This document shows, piece by piece, positions 17,466 to 26,817 of a stretch of DNA of 37,583 bases. The notes below the pieces were generated by a model that saw nothing but the letters and a program-made list of their open reading frames with translations, did no database searches and had not been told where the DNA came from. Source of the stretch: an uncultured Chloroflexota bacterium (GTDB lineage Bacteria > Chloroflexota > Anaerolineae > Aggregatilineales > Phototrophicaceae); assembly GCA_903864435.1 (NCBI GenBank), contig CAIPFY010000430.1, forward strand, positions 1 to 37,583. Direction: 5' to 3'. A program made the position numbers and the translations under genes. Numbering within the stretch: the stretch's first letter is position 1; the number at the start of each line of letters is the position of its first letter.

Positions 17466-20400
17466 ATGTTCAAAAAGAACTCGTCGGTTCTGGTTTCAGC
17501 AATTGCGATTGGGCTTCTCGTGCTGGTGCTTGGAATCAGCGGAACCTCTGCCGTTGCACAGGATGTCGTGCCTGCGCCGACCGGGGACACCCTCGAAGCA
17601 CCCCCGGTCGTTGTGGAAATGCCCACCACAGCGCCCACGACGCCGGCTGAACTGCCGACCGCAGCGCCCCCCGCTCCGACCGAGTCCCCGGCTGAAGCGC
17701 CCCCGGCTCCAACCGAGTCCCCGACCGGGGTGCTGCCTACGCCCACCGAACTGCTGGCTGAAACGCCCACACTATCCAACACACCGCCAGTTGAACCCAC
17801 CCTTGCGCCGACCATGACCCTCGCGCCGCTGCTGATCCCGGAACCGCCCATGCGCTTGCTGGTGCGCGACCTGTTCGACAGTGGCGATCTATCGCACTGG
17901 CTACTGGGTGCAGGCTGGGCGATTGTCCCCAGCGAAACCGGATTCGCTCTGCAAGCCAACAGCCCGGACGCCGCCAAGCTCAACAAAGGCGCATACTACA
18001 ACGCCGCCGTGCAAATGCGCTTCGCCCTAACCGGCGGCACCGCCAAACTCAGCCTGCGTGTGAGTAGCGCAGGCCGCTACACCGCCTCGCTGGATGCCAG
18101 CGGCGCGCTGCTGCTGTTCAGGGGCGATGCGCTTCTGGGGTCGGCAGCCGTCGCCCCTACCGCACCCGGCACATGGCGCACCCTGCGCTTGTCCGCCGTG
18201 AACGATACCGTGCGCGTTATGCTGGATGCGACTGAATGGATTGTGGCACAGGATACGGCTCCGCTGCCTCCGGGTGAAGCCGAAATTATGGCAGGCGCGG
18301 CAGGCGCTAATGCGGACGGTTCTCCCATCATCGCCCCCATGCTGGCAGATGAGGTGTTCCTGTTCGTCCCGGAAGCCGAATACAGCCTGTATCCCCAACC
18401 GACCGATGTGCCGCTGCCCACGTTGATGCCCACCGAAGCCCCGACCACCGTCCCCACACTCGTGCCGACCATCCCGCCTGTCACCAACGCCCTGCCGGTG
18501 GTGATCGAAGCCGAAAGTTCGGATGTCAGCCGTTTCGGGGACTGGCAGGAAGTCGTGGATGCGTCCGCCAGCGGTGGGCGCTACCTGATGGGAACCGAAG
18601 GCAGCGGCGCGGCGCTGGAATTCTTCTTCCGGGGCGCTGCCGTCACTGTGAACTTCATCAACGGCCTGACCGATTCCACCGTAACCCTCACACTGGACGA
18701 CACCCCGCTGCGCACATGGGTGAGTGTGCGTGCCCCGACAAGCGTGATTGAACCCACCAGCTTAACCGGCTTGGGCGCAGGGGCGCACAAATTACGTATC
18801 GAAGCGCCCGTTGGCATTCCGGTTGTGGATAGCATCCGTGTGATCGCGGCGGCTAACCCGCTGGCCTCCCTGACCGATACGGTCGGCATAGCGTCCGAAG
18901 TCTTTTCCGATCTGCGCGAAGACGGAACAGCTAATGTAATCGTCTACTTCAACACAACCGCCTCTGTCGGCGCGTCCGTTCCTGATAGCGTGGTGGCAGC
19001 ACGCATTGATGCCAGCAGCGACGCCATCGTGGAAGCCCTGCCCGAAAATCAGGTTGACGTAAACGCGCAGTTCCAATATATTCCCGCCCTTGCTGCCGAA
19101 ATTACCGATAACGCGCTAGTCGCCCTTCAGGAAGATGCACGGGTGAGCGCGATTCAGACCGACCGCGAAGTGCATGTCGCGCTTGCGCAAAGCCGCACAC
19201 TGATGAATGTGCCCGCAGTGGAAACCACCTACGGCCTGACCGGAGCCGGCGTGAACGTCGCCATACTCGACACGGGTATCTCGGCTTCTCACTCGTGGCT
19301 GTCGGATAGTGTGGTGGCGCAGCGATGCTTCCTGTCAACGGGCTGCCCCGGCGGCGGCACGACCGGCAGCAACGCAGCGGATGGGCAAGGTCACGGGACG
19401 CATGTGGCCGGCATCATCACCTCCAACAATGCCACCAATCGCGGCGTCGCCAATGGCGCGGGTATCGTGGCGGTCAAGATTCTCAGTGATGCAGGCAGCG
19501 GCAGTTGGTCAGATATTCTGAAGGGTCTGGAGTGGGTCTACACCAACCGCGCCACCTACAATATCCGCGTGATTAACATGAGTCTCGGCGGCGGCTTGTA
19601 CAGCGGCTATTGCGACGCTTCGGATGCGGCTGGCGCGAGTGTCGTCAACCGCCTGACGAGCGCCGGGGTCGCCGTGTTTGTCGCCAGCGGCAACGACGGT
19701 TCTTCCACGCAGGTCAGCTCACCCGGTTGCCTTCAGAACGCCATTTCCATCGGCGCGGTCTATGACTCCGGCGCTTCGACCGGGCGGGTCACAAGCTACT
19801 CGAATGGCAATAGCACGCTGGACTTGCTCGCTCCCGGTTCATACGTAACATCCTCAACCCCCAGTGGCAGCGCCACATTGGAAGGGACTTCAATGGCAAC
19901 CCCGATGGCGGCAGGTGTGGCGGCGCTGCTGTTCCAGCAAAACCCCAATCTCACCGTAGCCCAGCTCGTCGCCAAGATGAAATCTACGGGTGTCTCGATA
20001 CTGGATACGCGCAATGGCCTCACCTTCCCGCGCATTAATGCGCTGGCGGCGGCGCAAAATGGAACGGTCGTGCCCACACCCACCCGCACGCCCACAGTCA
20101 CCCCGTCACCGACCGCCCCGCCTACCGGAGTACCCGCATTGGTATCCCCGGTCAATGGCAGCACGCTGAACTTTGTGAACCGCCCGACCTTTAGTTGGGG
20201 CAGAGTCACCGGGGCGACAAAATATGAACTTCAAGTGGCAAATAACGCAGCGTTCACCACGCCAACCACGCGCTCACTCACCACCACATCCGCGACATGG
20301 AGCAGCAATCTCGCTAAAGGCACTTACTATTGGCGCGTGCGTGCCTACGTCAGCAAGGTATGGCAAAGCTATAGCGGGGTGTTCAGTGTCACGTTGAGTA

Positions 20401-21875
20401 CCCCGGCGCCCACGCTGCTCACGCCGAGCGACAATGAACTGCAATCCCTGCGTCCGACCTTCACATGGCAACGAGTAACCGGTGCCACCGCTTATCAGAT
20501 ACAACGTGCCACCAACCCGAACTTCACAGGTGCGGTGGTAAATTCGGTCACGACAGCCACCTACACGCCTACCCAGAATCTCGCCAGTGGCACCTACTAT
20601 TGGCGCGTGCGCGGTCAGGTGGGTTCCACCATCATAGGCGATTGGAGTGCAACGCGCAGCCTGATCGTCAGTGCTTCGCAGTTCAACGTGTCTCTGCAAT
20701 GGAACGAAATGGCCGATTTTGACCTGCACCTGTGGGAGCCAAGCGGGAACCATATCTACTATGCGAACAAAGTCTCCTCAACAGGCGGTTTCCTCAATGC
20801 CGATTCAAACAGTTGCTATGGCGGCGCACCGCAGGAAACCATCGCTTGGCCGGGTGCCGCACCAAGCGGAACTTACACCATCAACCTCATGCACTATCCC
20901 TCATGCACCCTCAGCACGGTGACTTACACCTTGACCATTCGGGTACGGGGACAGGCCACACGCACCGTGACCGGTTCACTCTTGCCCGATACGCAATCTA
21001 GCAACATCACCATTTCGCTCCCCACAGGGACGCTAACAAGGGCGCTGACCACCGAGTCGTATACCATCAATACCGCCGAGCTTCCCTCCAAAGACAATCA
21101 GCCCTCGGTTGCGCCGGTGGACGAATCGAACACCCCACCGGACAACACATCAGCCAATCTGCCCGTCGTGCCGATCACCAGTCTGCCTGTTGCGCCTGCC
21201 ATCCCGCAGGCCATCGCGCCGCCGCCGGCTGAACCGCCGGTACGCCTGCTGGCGCGGGCACTCCTCAACGGGGGCGATGTAGAACAGTGGCAAATTGGCG
21301 GGGGTTGGTCAGTGGTGCCTAGCGATGGGGGCGGTGCGCTCAGTGGCGCAACGAACGAACCGGCGTTACGCACGAACGGCGTGTTCTTTAACGCGGCGGC
21401 ACAGGCGCGGTTTAACCTGATGTCTGGCACAGCACGTCTGAGCCTGCGTGCCAGCACCGTGAGCAGTTACACCGCCGAGATGAACGCCAACGGAATCATC
21501 ACGCTCTTAAGGGGTAACACAGCGCTGGGTAGCGCACTGGTCAACACCCCCACGCAGGCAGGCTGGCACACGCTGCGCCTGTCCGCGATACAGGGAACGC
21601 TGCGCGTGGCGGTGGATAATGTAGAAATGATCGTGGCGCTCGACCCGGCGCCGCTGCCACCCGGTAGCGCACAGATCACGCTCGGCGCAGTCGGAACAAC
21701 TGCGGACGGCACATCGGTCTATGCGCCCGCCTTAGTGGATGACTTCTTCCTGTTCGTGCCGGAGTCCGAGTTCGGTCAGTACCCGCAAACGGTAGCGCCG
21801 CCTGCGAATCAGTCCCCGGAACGTCCGGTCAGCCCGCACCGATGGAATCGCCCCATGTGGACGGCGACCCGCTAG
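17466..21875 (+). CDS. Secreted subtilisin-family (S8) serine protease, multidomain
   Basis: A 1469-residue exported protease. Order: Sec signal peptide (1-31, cleavage near AVA/QD), Pro/Thr linker (35-125), LamG/DUF1080-like domain (about 129-306), linker, a carbohydrate-binding-like beta domain (about 345-460, VVIEAE start), an I9-like propeptide region (about 475-575), then the S8 catalytic domain (about 590-865) with Asp602 in VAILDTGI, His643 in GHGTHVAGI, oxyanion Asn743 in SGNDG and Ser809 in GTSMATPMAAG. It continues with a linker, two FN3-like modules ending YYWRVRA/G (about 890-1070), a DUF2135/YfaP-like domain (about 1073-1170, DFDLHLWEPSGN), and a second copy of the LamG-like domain (about 1258-1432). 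The catalytic set is complete. Role: extracellular protein degradation or processing of surface proteins. There is no sorting motif or C-terminal helix, so attachment, if any, is through binding domains. Confidence 0.95.
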   Translation: MFKKNSSVLVSAIAIGLLVLVLGISGTSAVAQDVVPAPTGDTLEAPPVVVEMPTTAPTTPAELPTAAPPAPTESPAEAPPAPTESPTGVLPTPTELLAETPTLSNTPPVEPTLAPTMTLAPLLIPEPPMRLLVRDLFDSGDLSHWLLGAGWAIVPSETGFALQANSPDAAKLNKGAYYNAAVQMRFALTGGTAKLSLRVSSAGRYTASLDASGALLLFRGDALLGSAAVAPTAPGTWRTLRLSAVNDTVRVMLDATEWIVAQDTAPLPPGEAEIMAGAAGANADGSPIIAPMLADEVFLFVPEAEYSLYPQPTDVPLPTLMPTEAPTTVPTLVPTIPPVTNALPVVIEAESSDVSRFGDWQEVVDASASGGRYLMGTEGSGAALEFFFRGAAVTVNFINGLTDSTVTLTLDDTPLRTWVSVRAPTSVIEPTSLTGLGAGAHKLRIEAPVGIPVVDSIRVIAAANPLASLTDTVGIASEVFSDLREDGTANVIVYFNTTASVGASVPDSVVAARIDASSDAIVEALPENQVDVNAQFQYIPALAAEITDNALVALQEDARVSAIQTDREVHVALAQSRTLMNVPAVETTYGLTGAGVNVAILDTGISASHSWLSDSVVAQRCFLSTGCPGGGTTGSNAADGQGHGTHVAGIITSNNATNRGVANGAGIVAVKILSDAGSGSWSDILKGLEWVYTNRATYNIRVINMSLGGGLYSGYCDASDAAGASVVNRLTSAGVAVFVASGNDGSSTQVSSPGCLQNAISIGAVYDSGASTGRVTSYSNGNSTLDLLAPGSYVTSSTPSGSATLEGTSMATPMAAGVAALLFQQNPNLTVAQLVAKMKSTGVSILDTRNGLTFPRINALAAAQNGTVVPTPTRTPTVTPSPTAPPTGVPALVSPVNGSTLNFVNRPTFSWGRVTGATKYELQVANNAAFTTPTTRSLTTTSATWSSNLAKGTYYWRVRAYVSKVWQSYSGVFSVTLSTPAPTLLTPSDNELQSLRPTFTWQRVTGATAYQIQRATNPNFTGAVVNSVTTATYTPTQNLASGTYYWRVRGQVGSTIIGDWSATRSLIVSASQFNVSLQWNEMADFDLHLWEPSGNHIYYANKVSSTGGFLNADSNSCYGGAPQETIAWPGAAPSGTYTINLMHYPSCTLSTVTYTLTIRVRGQATRTVTGSLLPDTQSSNITISLPTGTLTRALTTESYTINTAELPSKDNQPSVAPVDESNTPPDNTSANLPVVPITSLPVAPAIPQAIAPPPAEPPVRLLARALLNGGDVEQWQIGGGWSVVPSDGGGALSGATNEPALRTNGVFFNAAAQARFNLMSGTARLSLRASTVSSYTAEMNANGIITLLRGNTALGSALVNTPTQAGWHTLRLSAIQGTLRVAVDNVEMIVALDPAPLPPGSAQITLGAVGTTADGTSVYAPALVDDFFLFVPESEFGQYPQTVAPPANQSPERPVSPHRWNRPMWTATR

Positions 21876-21888
21876 ACCAGATTTTGCA

Positions 21889-21921
21889 GCGCCCCTTCCT
21901 AGCCTTACAAGGAAGGGGCGC
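21889..21921. terminator. GC-rich hairpin between convergent genes
   Basis: Perfect 12-bp stem GCGCCCCTTCCT (21889-21900) with its complement (21910-21921) and a 9-base loop, in the 70-base gap between the subtilase stop and the SDR stop on the other strand. Neither side has a strong U tract, so termination may need another factor. Confidence 0.65.
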
Positions 21922-21945
21922 GTGGCTATCTCCGCAGGCAACGAA

Positions 21946-22776
21946 TTAGTTCATCTCGCTGCCGCCATCCAAATTGTAGGATTGGGCAGTGATATAGTCG
22001 GCCTCATCCGAACACAAGAACGCCGCCAGCGAGGCTACTTCAGGAATCGTTCCGGGGCTTTTCAACGGGATTTTCTGGATGCGCTGCTTAAAGAACTCGC
22101 CGGGAGCCAGATGTAGCTTCTCAGCCATGCGGTTATCCAGATTTTCGTAGAGCGCCGTCCAGATCGCCGCCGGACAGATGGCGTTTACGTTGATGTGGTA
22201 CGGTGCTAGTTCCATCGCCGTCGCCTGTGTGATGGTAATCACCGACGATTTGGACGTGGAGTAGTGAATGGCATCCGAACGTCCGCGTCGTCCGGCAATC
22301 GAGGCAATGTTGATAATCTTGCCCTGACAGGCATCCGAGCGCCCCGCCTGTCGAATCTCCGGCGGAACCTGCTCGATCATCTGACGGGCAACCGCCTGCG
22401 TGGTGAACAGCAGCCCGCGCACATTCACATACATCATGGCATCCCAATCTTTGGGTGTCATCTCCATCAGGGTCATCTTGTCCGAAATGCCCGCGTTGTT
22501 GACCAGAATATCAATCCGACCAAAATGTGCCACCACATCGGCAACCATCTGCGGGGTGCGGTCAGGATCGCCAATATCAATCGGATAAGATAGCGACTCG
22601 GGGCCAATTTTTGAGAAGTCCTGCGCCGCCTGTGCCGCCGTCGTCGGGTTGATTTCGGCGACCACCACATGCGCGCCTTCTTCGGCGAACCGTTTGGCGA
22701 TGCCATAGCCGATCCCCTGCCCTGAACCGGTCACAATAGCGATTTTGCCGTCAAGTCGTTTTGCGCTGTATGCCAT
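21946..22776 (-). CDS. SDR-family dehydrogenase (polyol/sugar type)
   Basis: A 276-residue classical short-chain dehydrogenase/reductase. TGSGQGIG (16-23) binds the dinucleotide; Glu41 after the second strand (VVVAEINP) favours NAD over NADP. NNAG is at 93-96, and the catalytic set is Ser159, Tyr172 and Lys176 (YSTSK). A short insertion around residues 137-151 precedes GKIINIAS. I chose the ATG at 22776 because AAAGG lies 7 bases upstream and the core starts directly after it; the alternative at 22848 adds 24 unusual residues. Probable role: oxidation of a polyol, or reduction of a ketose, in the pathway of the 33262-21946 operon, of which it is the last gene. A FabG-like role is possible but less likely in this context. 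Confidence 0.9.
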   Translation of the reverse strand: MAYSAKRLDGKIAIVTGSGQGIGYGIAKRFAEEGAHVVVAEINPTTAAQAAQDFSKIGPESLSYPIDIGDPDRTPQMVADVVAHFGRIDILVNNAGISDKMTLMEMTPKDWDAMMYVNVRGLLFTTQAVARQMIEQVPPEIRQAGRSDACQGKIINIASIAGRRGRSDAIHYSTSKSSVITITQATAMELAPYHINVNAICPAAIWTALYENLDNRMAEKLHLAPGEFFKQRIQKIPLKSPGTIPEVASLAAFLCSDEADYITAQSYNLDGGSEMN

Positions 22777-22858
22777 TCTGCTGCCTTTCACCTGTAGTAC
22801 GGCTGATGTTCGGGAAAACGGGGGCGAGAAAACACCGTCCCTAATCATTCATCAACAT

Positions 22859-22884
22859 GACGGGCGGGAGTGTTCCCGCCCGTC
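22859..22884 (-). terminator. Strong hairpin between the two SDR genes
   Basis: Perfect 11-bp stem GACGGGCGGGA (22859-22869) with TCCCGCCCGTC (22874-22884) and a 4-base loop, 56 bases after the stop of the upstream SDR gene. No U tract follows on the minus strand. It may terminate part of the transcripts or protect the mRNA, so the last SDR gene may be expressed differently. Confidence 0.65.
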
Positions 22885-22939
22885 TCAAGACCTGACCTCT
22901 GTTGTCAAAGGATGGATAAAAAATCCGGTCTGTGGCGCA

Positions 22940-23746
22940 TCACCACGCGCAGTAACCGCCATCAATGATAAGGTCGCTGCCCGTCATAAAATCTGACGCT
23001 TCGCAGGCCAGATAGACCACCGCGCCCTGCAAATCGGTCACTTCGCCCATCCGCGCCATCGGGGTCATCCCCATCCATCGCGGCAGGATAGCCTGCCCTT
23101 CCGGGGTCAGGAGCAGATCGTCAACCAGTTTGGTGCGCGTATAGCCGGGACTGATGGTGTTCACGCGGATGTGGCGCGGCGCCCATTCAGCCGCCATGCT
23201 GCGCGACAGGTGAATCACGCCCGCTTTGGACGCATTGTAGTGAACCTGATTCTGTGGCGTGACCGCAATCGTCCCCGCCATCGAAGCCGTGTTGATAATC
23301 TTGCCGTAACCGGCCTTCAGCATCACCCGCGCCTCGGCCTGTGCGCACAGGAACACGCCCTTCAAATTCAGGTCGAGCATTTGATCCCATTCCGCCTCGG
23401 TCATGGTTTCCGCCGCCGACCAGCGTGCAATGCCGGCGTTGTTCACGCCAATCGTCAGCTTGCCCCACTTCTGCACGACGGCATCCACCATCGCCTGCAC
23501 GTCATCCGCTTTCGACACATCCGCCTGCACCGCGAAACACTCGATATGCTTGGCCTTCAGTTCGTCCACCACATCGTTCGCATGTGACAGCGACAAATCC
23601 ACTACCGCGACCGCCGCGCCAGCCTCGCCTAGCGCATGAGCATAGGCGCGACCAATCCCTTGTCCACCGCCCGTCACTAGCGCCGTGCGTCCCACCAGAC
23701 TAAACCGTTCCAGTATCGGACGGGCAGTTAAAATTGCGTCAGTCAT
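22940..23746 (-). CDS. SDR-family dehydrogenase (ketose/polyol reductase type)
   Basis: A 268-residue classical [11 protein letters not shown] is at 25-32; Asp50 (VAVVDL) favours NAD(H). VNNAG is at 101-105, and the catalytic set is Ser155, Tyr170 and Lys174 (YNASK). The end IIDGGYCAW resembles sorbose reductase/gluconate 5-dehydrogenase-like members. The ATG at 23746 has GGAG 9 bases upstream; a further ATG at 23770 lacks this. It is separated by 56 bases from the SorC gene and by a 193-base stop-to-stop-free gap with a hairpin from the next SDR gene. It probably acts with that second SDR on the imported polyol or sugar; the direction of the reaction is unknown. Confidence 0.9.
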   Translation of the reverse strand: MTDAILTARPILERFSLVGRTALVTGGGQGIGRAYAHALGEAGAAVAVVDLSLSHANDVVDELKAKHIECFAVQADVSKADDVQAMVDAVVQKWGKLTIGVNNAGIARWSAAETMTEAEWDQMLDLNLKGVFLCAQAEARVMLKAGYGKIINTASMAGTIAVTPQNQVHYNASKAGVIHLSRSMAAEWAPRHIRVNTISPGYTRTKLVDDLLLTPEGQAILPRWMGMTPMARMGEVTDLQGAVVYLACEASDFMTGSDLIIDGGYCAW

Positions 23747-23802
23747 GATTCTAATCTCCAATTCCATCATAGACCTGACACACTTGGCTGAGTCAGGTTC
23801 TT

Positions 23803-24774
23803 CTATGCACTCACGCTGTTTGGCACATAGGCCAGCAAATGTTCGGCGGTGGGTTTATCCATCACCATTGTTCCCACCAGCTGCCCGGACAGCACACCGT
23901 ACAGCGCCGGAACTTTCGGTTTGCCAACCGCCACGCCAATCACTTGCTGGCGGTGGTGGGTCAGCCATTCCCGGCTGATCCCTATCCGGCGATGGTGAAG
24001 CTCAATATCCAGATAGTTACCATTCTGGTCGAAGTACAGCCCGCAAATATCCCCGACTGCGCCCTGTTCGCGCAGCTTTTCCACATACGACTGCTCGACG
24101 TAGCCAGCGCGAATCACGCTGCTCACCGACAAATCAGTGCTACCGATGCCCACCAGCGCAATATCCGAACTCTCCGCCAGACGGAGCGCGTCCGCCACCG
24201 TCGGGATACTGAGGAGCGAAGTGGCAACCGCCGCGTTCTCCACCAGCATCGGCGCGGAAAGCACCCGGAACTGGCTGCCCAACTTTTGCGCCGTTCGCAC
24301 CGCCAGATCAGGTGTATCCGTCAGGTTGGAGGCCGAACCCGCCGCACCGATCACCTGCACCACCAGCAATTGCGGAAGTTCCATCGAAGGTAGAGCTTCA
24401 ACGGTGGCGGCCACCGCCGTCCCCCACGAAATGCCTAGCACGCTGATATTCGGCAGATGGCGTGCAATCAATGCCGCCGCCATTTGCCCCACCATATAGA
24501 GCGCCTCGCTGGTGGAAACGGTGCCGCCTGTATCCACGACTGCGGCTTGCAACAGCCCGAAACGGGTTTGCAGCGCCCTTTCCAGCGCCTCATCGCGCAG
24601 CAGCGGTTGGTGTACCTCTATGCGAACAATCCCCGCTTTCCGCGCTTCCGTCAGAATACGGCTGATTGCAGACCGGGATACACCGACCACATCCGCTATT
24701 TCGTTTTGACTAAGATTATCCAAATAATACAGTCTGGAGACTCGTGCTAGTAAAATGGCACGTTCATTTTCCAT
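23803..24774 (-). CDS. SorC-family sugar-responsive transcriptional regulator
   Basis: A 323-residue regulator. The N-terminal HTH (about 19-43) reads [20 protein letters not shown]; the rest is a SorC/DeoR-type sugar-phosphate-binding domain ([46 protein letters not shown], all family landmarks). Members respond to phosphorylated sugars (LsrR, EryD and SorC are known examples). The ATG at 24774 is preferred to a TTG three codons earlier. It lies 20 bases after the E2 gene, inside the operon, and is the natural candidate to bind the 13-bp palindrome at 33196-33222, with the FGGY kinase product as inducer (inference). Confidence 0.93.
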   Translation of the reverse strand: MENERAILLARVSRLYYLDNLSQNEIADVVGVSRSAISRILTEARKAGIVRIEVHQPLLRDEALERALQTRFGLLQAAVVDTGGTVSTSEALYMVGQMAAALIARHLPNISVLGISWGTAVAATVEALPSMELPQLLVVQVIGAAGSASNLTDTPDLAVRTAQKLGSQFRVLSAPMLVENAAVATSLLSIPTVADALRLAESSDIALVGIGSTDLSVSSVIRAGYVEQSYVEKLREQGAVGDICGLYFDQNGNYLDIELHHRRIGISREWLTHHRQQVIGVAVGKPKVPALYGVLSGQLVGTMVMDKPTAEHLLAYVPNSVSA

Positions 24775-24794
24775 GAGATTCAACCCGTGTTGAA

Positions 24795-25514
24795 CTAACC
24801 GTACAAGGTAGCCAACTCAGGATTCTCAAGAAGCTGCTTGAAGGTGAGCAAGAACCCGGCCGCATGGGCGCCGTCCACCACCCGATGATCCACGCCCAAC
24901 GTGGCAATCATCGTCGGAGCAACCACCAGCTGACCCTGACGCACAAATGGACGCTCACTCACCGTTCCCAACGACAGAATGGCTGACTGAGGAGATCGGA
25001 TAATAGATGTAAAACTATCCGGCCCTTCCTTGCCCATATTGGAAATTGTGAACGTCCCATTCAGCAGGTCATCAGCCGTCGTGCGCTGGCGTCGTGCGCG
25101 GTCTACCAGATCAATTGTCCGTGCCGCCAATTCCGGGAGGGGCGTTAAATCGGCGGCATGGACAACAGGGATTAGCATCCCATCTTCAAGCGCAACCACA
25201 ATCCCGATGTTGACCTCGCCATTATACACAATTGTTTCGCCATCTAGCGAAGCATTAAGCCGGGGATGCGCGTGCAACGTGGCAGCACACACCTTAACCA
25301 GCAGGTGCAGCAGTGAAATCTTGATGTCGGGATAGCGTTCGCGCAACTGATTAACGGCGTTCTTTGCGGGCAGCATGTCAATCTCGATCTGGCTATAGAA
25401 ATGCGGCGCCGTTTGCATACTAGCCGTCGTCATACGCGCAATCGCTTTGCGCATTTTCGACAGCGGAACTTGCCGCGTTTCCATTGGTGTCACCGGATTC
25501 GATTGATCGCTCAT
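24795..25514 (-). CDS. 2-oxoacid/acetoin dehydrogenase E2 catalytic domain only
   Basis: A 239-residue acyltransferase comprising only the E2 catalytic domain. The family active-site motif DHRVVDG is at 209-215 (His210, Asp214). TFTISNMGKEG (154-164) and APHFY near residue 36 are also typical. The lipoyl domain and the peripheral-subunit-binding domain that normally precede this core are missing: the protein starts about ten residues before the core. GGAG lies 6-9 bases upstream of the ATG. The lipoyl domain is supplied by the separate 87-residue gene 11 bases upstream. It should transfer an acyl group from lipoyl-lysine to CoA. No dihydrolipoyl dehydrogenase (E3) gene is present in the window. 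Confidence 0.92.
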   Translation of the reverse strand: MSDQSNPVTPMETRQVPLSKMRKAIARMTTASMQTAPHFYSQIEIDMLPAKNAVNQLRERYPDIKISLLHLLVKVCAATLHAHPRLNASLDGETIVYNGEVNIGIVVALEDGMLIPVVHAADLTPLPELAARTIDLVDRARRQRTTADDLLNGTFTISNMGKEGPDSFTSIIRSPQSAILSLGTVSERPFVRQGQLVVAPTMIATLGVDHRVVDGAHAAGFLLTFKQLLENPELATLYG

Positions 25515-25525
25515 GTCCCTCTCCG

Positions 25526-25789
25526 TCAGTTAATTCCCGAAATGTCCTCGTCGGGCGTGCCGATAATCGCCAGCAAATCGCCAACGGTTGCCGTTTGCCC
25601 TTCTTCAATCACGATTTTACGCAGCGTGCCGGAAGACAGGGCTTCCAGTTCCACCGTCGTCTTATCGGTTTCGATCTCCAGCAGCTTCTCGCCCTTCTGA
25701 ACCGGATCGCCTACGCTTTTCAACCATTTGAGGACGTTTGCCTCGTCAGACGAATCGCCCAGTGGGGGCATGGTGACACGATTTGCCAT
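25526..25789 (-). CDS. Free-standing lipoyl-domain carrier protein
   Basis: An 87-residue protein that is a single biotinyl/lipoyl domain. The modified lysine is Lys43 in IETDKTTVELEA, in the canonical ETDK turn; MPPLG at the N-terminus and GDLLAIIG near the end are typical. GAGGA lies 9 bases upstream of the ATG. It sits between E1 beta and the E2 core, with gaps of 12 and 11 bases, so it most likely carries the acyl group between them as the lipoyl arm of a split E2. A biotin carrier is less likely because the lysine is flanked by Asp and Thr rather than by Met residues. Confidence 0.92.
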   Translation of the reverse strand: MANRVTMPPLGDSSDEANVLKWLKSVGDPVQKGEKLLEIETDKTTVELEALSSGTLRKIVIEEGQTATVGDLLAIIGTPDEDISGIN

Positions 25790-25801
25790 AGGTGTTCTTC
25801 C

Positions 25802-26794
25802 TCAATGCACTTTCTGCTTGGATTCGAGCGTTTTCTCAATCGCCTTTTTGACCTGCTCCGCGTTCGGAACAAGGTACTTTTCGAGTGTCACATTGGCGGG
25901 CAGCGGCACATCCGGCGCGGTCACACGCTGCACTGGCGCCAGCAGTTCGCTGAACAGCGCCTCGTTGATGCGGGCGCTCAGTTCGCCGCCCAGCCCGCCC
26001 GTCAGCACCGCTTCATGCAGCACCACAGCGCGGCGGGTTTTGGCAACCGAACGCAGCACCGTATCCATATCCAGCGGCAGCAGGCTACGCAGGTCAATCA
26101 CTTCTACGCTGACATTCTGCTCCGCCAGTTGCTTCGCCGCATCCAGCGCCACATGCAACATGCGCGAGTAGGTAATCAACGTCACATCGCTGCCTTCGCG
26201 CTTCACATCCGCCACGCCAATCGGGGTGACATACGGCTCATCCGGCACTTCGTCCTTCACGGCGTACAGCCCCTTGTGTTCGAGGAAGATCACCGGATTG
26301 TCGTCCTGTATCGAAGCCCGCAGCAACCCGTAAGCATCGGCAGGTGTGGCAGGTGCCACCACTTTCAGCCCCGGCGTGTGAATGAACCATGATTCGAGGC
26401 TTTGCGAATGCTGCGCCCCTGCGCCGCGCCCCGTCCCCTGTTGGGTGCGGATGACGCACGGCACTTTGATCTGCCCACCGAACATATAATGAATCTTCGC
26501 CGCCTGATTCACGATCTGATCCATCGCCAGCGTGATGAAATCCACATACATAATTTCAGCCACAGGACGACCACCGACCATCGCAGCGCCCACCGCAGCG
26601 CCCACGATCATCGCTTCGGACATCGGGGTATCGCGCACTCGTTCCGTACCGAACTCCGCCGACAGCCCTTTCGTGACCGCGTAAGCGCCACCATAAGCAC
26701 CCACATCCTCACCGAGGACAAACACACGAGGATCGGCTTTCATTTCTTCATACAACGCACGACGCAGTGCGTCGCGGTACATCATCACAGACAT
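25802..26794 (-). CDS. Acetoin-dehydrogenase-type E1 beta subunit
   Basis: A 330-residue transketolase-like E1 beta subunit. Landmarks: VLGEDVGAYGGAYAVTKGL near residue 26, DTPMSEAMIVGAAVGAAM, EIMYVDFITLAMDQIVNQAAK, GTGRGAGAQHSQSLESWF and PVIFLEHKGLY. This pattern is closest to AcoB-type acetoin dehydrogenase subunits, with pyruvate dehydrogenase beta as the alternative. It completes the thiamine diphosphate site together with the alpha subunit encoded just upstream. GAGGAG lies 8 bases before the ATG. The gap to the alpha gene is 23 bases. Confidence 0.93.
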   Translation of the reverse strand: MSVMMYRDALRRALYEEMKADPRVFVLGEDVGAYGGAYAVTKGLSAEFGTERVRDTPMSEAMIVGAAVGAAMVGGRPVAEIMYVDFITLAMDQIVNQAAKIHYMFGGQIKVPCVIRTQQGTGRGAGAQHSQSLESWFIHTPGLKVVAPATPADAYGLLRASIQDDNPVIFLEHKGLYAVKDEVPDEPYVTPIGVADVKREGSDVTLITYSRMLHVALDAAKQLAEQNVSVEVIDLRSLLPLDMDTVLRSVAKTRRAVVLHEAVLTGGLGGELSARINEALFSELLAPVQRVTAPDVPLPANVTLEKYLVPNAEQVKKAIEKTLESKQKVH

Positions 26795-26817
26795 GAGTGG
26801 AACTCCTCTACAGCTTC

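Noticed and set aside
21800-21945. Frameshift at the end of the subtilase gene
   Set aside because: The +1 frame reads on with a Pro/Asp-rich tail to about 21949, but it would run through the terminator-like hairpin; the annotated TAG before the hairpin is the simpler reading.
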